Assembly: GCA_025450815.1 (NCBI GenBank)
Contig: JANWLO010000045.1
Location: 1 to 43,290, forward strand
From: Gemmatimonadaceae bacterium
Lineage (GTDB): Bacteria > Gemmatimonadota > Gemmatimonadetes > Gemmatimonadales > Gemmatimonadaceae
Length of the DNA: 43,290 nucleotides
Direction of reading: 5' to 3'
Program-made: the position numbers and the translations under genes
Notes under the pieces: generated by a model
The model's input: the letters and a program-made list of their open reading frames with translations, nothing else
What the model was told of the DNA's origin: nothing
Database searches by the model: none
Shown here: in pieces, positions 40,934-43,290 of the stretch
Numbering within the stretch: the first letter of the stretch is position 1
Layout of the letters: each line of letters opens with the position of its first letter

Positions 40934-43290
40934 ATGAAGTCTCGTGTTCTGTCAGTGCTCGCGATGCTCGCCCTGGCGGTGCCCGCAGCGGCGCACGCGC
41001 AGGGGGAAGCATTGCTGACTGGAAAGGTCACCAGCGCGGCGGGTGCTCCCGTGGATGGTGCGCAGGTTTTCCTCGACAAGATGGGATTGGGTACGCTCAC
41101 GAAGAACGACGGCACGTATCGCTTCTCGGTGCCCGCGGCGCGAGCGAACGGGCAAATCGCGTCGCTCACGGTGCACATCATCGGCTACAAGCCGAAGACG
41201 GCGAGCGTCACGCTCAGCGCCGGAACGATCACCACCGACTTCCAGCTCGAGTCTCAGGCGGTGGTTCTGCAGCAGATCGTGATCACCGGCGAAGGGACGA
41301 TCACGACGAACGAAAAGCTCGGCGTGACGGTCAACAACGTCAGCTCCGACGAGATCACGAAGTCCAATGAACCGAATCTCACGTCGGCGCTCGCGGGCAA
41401 GGCGCCGAACGTCGCGATCACCTCGGAATCCGGTGATCCGGGCAGCAGCGTGAACATTCAGATTCGCGGCATCAAGACGTTCACCGGCGACGGCCAGCCG
41501 CTGTTCGTCGTCGACGGCGTGCCGGTGGACAACTCCTCGATCAACACGCAGGCGTTGATTCCCGGCGTGAACAACCAGGAACAGGGCACGGTATCCCCGA
41601 ACCGTATCTCCGACATCAACCCGAACGACGTCGAGTCGGTGACGATCCTCAAGGGATCTGCCGCCGCCGCGATCTACGGCGCACGCGCCGCGCAGGGCGT
41701 CGTCCTCATCACCACCAAGAGCGGGAGCGCGGGCGCAACGAAATACTCGCTCCGTTCCTCGTTCTCGTTCGACAAGGTGACGGCCGGCTATCCGCTGCAG
41801 ACGAAGTATGGACAGGGCAACAACGGCTTCATTGCCGATGCGGGCATCGATCCAACACCGGACGCCTACTCCTCCAGCCACAGTTGGGGCCCCGTACTGG
41901 CGGCCGGCACGAAGACCTACGACCACTTCACCGAAATGTTCGAGACGGGACACGTCGCGGACAACAACCTTTCCGTGTCTGGCGGTGACGATCGGCGTAC
42001 GTTCTTCCTGTCCGCGGGCATCAACAACAACGATGGCTTCGTGGTTGGCCCTAACGACTCCTACAAGCGGAGCTCGATTCGCCTCAAGGCGTCTCAGCTC
42101 ATCGGCGACAAGTTCAAGCTCGGCGGCAACGTCTCGTACACGGACAGCCGCGGTTCCTACATTCAGCGCGGTGACAACACGAGCGGCATCATGCTCGGCG
42201 GCATGCGCACGCCGCCGGAATGGAACAACCTCTCCTTCTTCACGGCGGACGGCCTCTACAAATCGTATCGCTTCCAGAATCCGACGGCCACCGCCTCGGA
42301 CTCGTCGCGCGGTTACGATAATCCATTCTGGATTACGAGCGAGGCGCCGGCGAAGTCGACTCTGAGTCGAATAATGGGGAATCTCGACGTGAACTGGGAG
42401 CCGTTCGACTGGCTCAAGATTCAGGAAACGGCCGGCGCTGACTATTACACGGACTCACGTCTCGAAGGGCTTCCGCTCGGCAATTCTACCACACCCGTGG
42501 GCCAGGTGATTCGGGCGGACTTCAACAACTACATTCTCGATCACAACCTCACGGCGATCGCGAGCCACACGTTCTCGCCATGGTTCCAGGGGACGTTCAC
42601 GCTCGGACAGAACCTGAATTCCACTGACTACCATCAGATCTACGCGCTCGGCAACTCCCTGGTCGCGCCGAAGCCGTTCGTCATCACGAACACGGTACAG
42701 GTGGACGTGAACGACATGGAAACGCTCGTGCACCGCGAGTCGTACTTCGGTCAGGCAACCGCGGATCTCTGGGACCAGCTCTTCCTGACGGGAGCTCTGC
42801 GAAACGACGGATTCTCGACGTTCGGCAACAACAACCGCCGGCACTGGTTCCCCAAGGCGAGCGCCGCGTGGACGTTTACTAAGGCTATCGCCGGACTCAC
42901 GGACAAGATCGACTACGCGAAGGTCCGCGCCGCATATGGCGAAACGGGCCGCGAGCCGAACGTCTACTCGACGCTCAACGCGTTCAGCGTCGGACGCTTT
43001 ACCGAGTACGGCGGCGACGCCTCCGGAGTGCTGCGCACGACTTACATGGGACAGGGCGGACTTATCGGTCCCGACTCCATCGGCAGTGACAGTCTGCGCC
43101 CCGAGCGCACGCGCGAGTATGAGGGCGGCCTCGACTTCGGCCTGTTCAAGGGCTTCGTGGACATGGGCATTTCGTACTACAACTCGAAGACCAGCGACGT
43201 GATCTTCGAGGCGCCGACCCCGCCTTCGAGCGGAAGCCTGGCGATCATCAAGAACGCGGCAACGATCACGAATAACGGGTGGGAAGTCAC
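40934..43290 (+). CDS. SusC/RagA-type TonB-dependent receptor, second copy (3' end outside the window)
   Basis: 785 complete codons with no stop before the right edge. AGGAGGG precedes the ATG. A signal peptide (SVLAMLALAVPAAAHAQ) is followed by a CarboxypepD_reg-like domain (LTGKVTSAAGAPVDGAQVFL). The plug carries the SusC hallmarks GDPGSSVNIQIRGIKTF, QPLFVVDGVPVDN and KGSAAAAIYGARAAQGVVLI, and then the start of the barrel. It is clearly homologous along its whole visible length to the SusC at 18837-22148 (e.g. shared ISDINPNDVESV versus AADINPNDVESV). A susD gene probably follows outside the window. Confidence 0.95.
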   Translation, partial: MKSRVLSVLAMLALAVPAAAHAQGEALLTGKVTSAAGAPVDGAQVFLDKMGLGTLTKNDGTYRFSVPAARANGQIASLTVHIIGYKPKTASVTLSAGTITTDFQLESQAVVLQQIVITGEGTITTNEKLGVTVNNVSSDEITKSNEPNLTSALAGKAPNVAITSESGDPGSSVNIQIRGIKTFTGDGQPLFVVDGVPVDNSSINTQALIPGVNNQEQGTVSPNRISDINPNDVESVTILKGSAAAAIYGARAAQGVVLITTKSGSAGATKYSLRSSFSFDKVTAGYPLQTKYGQGNNGFIADAGIDPTPDAYSSSHSWGPVLAAGTKTYDHFTEMFETGHVADNNLSVSGGDDRRTFFLSAGINNNDGFVVGPNDSYKRSSIRLKASQLIGDKFKLGGNVSYTDSRGSYIQRGDNTSGIMLGGMRTPPEWNNLSFFTADGLYKSYRFQNPTATASDSSRGYDNPFWITSEAPAKSTLSRIMGNLDVNWEPFDWLKIQETAGADYYTDSRLEGLPLGNSTTPVGQVIRADFNNYILDHNLTAIASHTFSPWFQGTFTLGQNLNSTDYHQIYALGNSLVAPKPFVITNTVQVDVNDMETLVHRESYFGQATADLWDQLFLTGALRNDGFSTFGNNNRRHWFPKASAAWTFTKAIAGLTDKIDYAKVRAAYGETGREPNVYSTLNAFSVGRFTEYGGDASGVLRTTYMGQGGLIGPDSIGSDSLRPERTREYEGGLDFGLFKGFVDMGISYYNSKTSDVIFEAPTPPSSGSLAIIKNAATITNNGWEV

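Overview
The window looks like a chromosomal segment of a GC-rich, diderm (LPS-type outer membrane) bacterium. The best guess is a member of Gemmatimonadota. The reasons are SusC/RagA-SusD/RagB receptors with carboxypeptidase-regulatory-like domains, a plug-domain protein without a barrel, a WaaA-type Kdo transferase, a short AtpC without its helical domain, and many small outer-membrane barrel genes in a high-GC background. This assignment is inference from gene content only. I see no insertion sequence, prophage, CRISPR array or rRNA gene. Two kinds of dispersed non-coding repeat are present.

Layout. 1-555: 3' end of an outer-membrane barrel gene. 556-1650: a minus-strand tRNA cluster, transcribed Ala(GGC)-Gly(GCC)-Val(GAC)-Arg(ACG)-Pro(CGG), with a clear promoter and a hairpin after the last gene. 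1828-2715: a sigma-70 family factor, divergent from the tRNAs. 2738-4234 (minus): a secreted protein with three CarboxypepD_reg-like units and a TonB plug. 4379-6399: an MlaF-like ABC ATPase, a Nudix hydrolase and an AraC-type regulator in one tight run. 6517-10774: the F1 part of ATP synthase (atpA-G-D-C) behind a CRP/FNR-like palindrome and before a textbook terminator. 10849-12215: two small outer-membrane protein genes. 12271-14312: a CheY-like receiver and a degenerate-GGDEF/EAL protein, overlapping by 4 nt. 14313-15008: an intergenic region full of repeats. 15009-18446 (minus): Kdo transferase, a DsbA-like lipoprotein and a beta-propeller-like secreted protein. 18837-23552: a complete SusC/SusD pair. 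23745-24579: two small convergent lipoproteins.

24889-36819 is the most interesting part: a tightly packed ten-gene, same-strand block. It encodes two paralogous outer-membrane barrels with C-terminal coiled coils, a periplasmic coiled-coil protein, two large periplasmic proteins (one clearly TPR-rich), another coiled-coil protein, one ExbB/TolQ-type and two ExbD/TolR-type proteins, and a single-span TonB-like protein ending in an AgmX/PglI-type domain. The composition (one TolQ, two TolR, a TonB-like linker, TPR proteins, outer-membrane barrels) resembles the Agl-Glt/Nfs machines of myxobacteria. It may be an uncharacterised proton-driven trans-envelope machine.

36849-37142 is a second copy of the large dispersed repeat, with imperfect terminal inverted repeats. 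37225-40560 is another tight cluster: a TPM-domain membrane protein, a nucleotidyltransferase-like protein, a lipoprotein with a second AgmX/PglI-type domain, a LemA-like lipoprotein and an M23 peptidase lipoprotein. A second SusC gene starts at 40934, behind a near-consensus promoter and a leader of about 240 nt, and runs off the right edge. All calls come from reading the sequence by eye; no database search was run.
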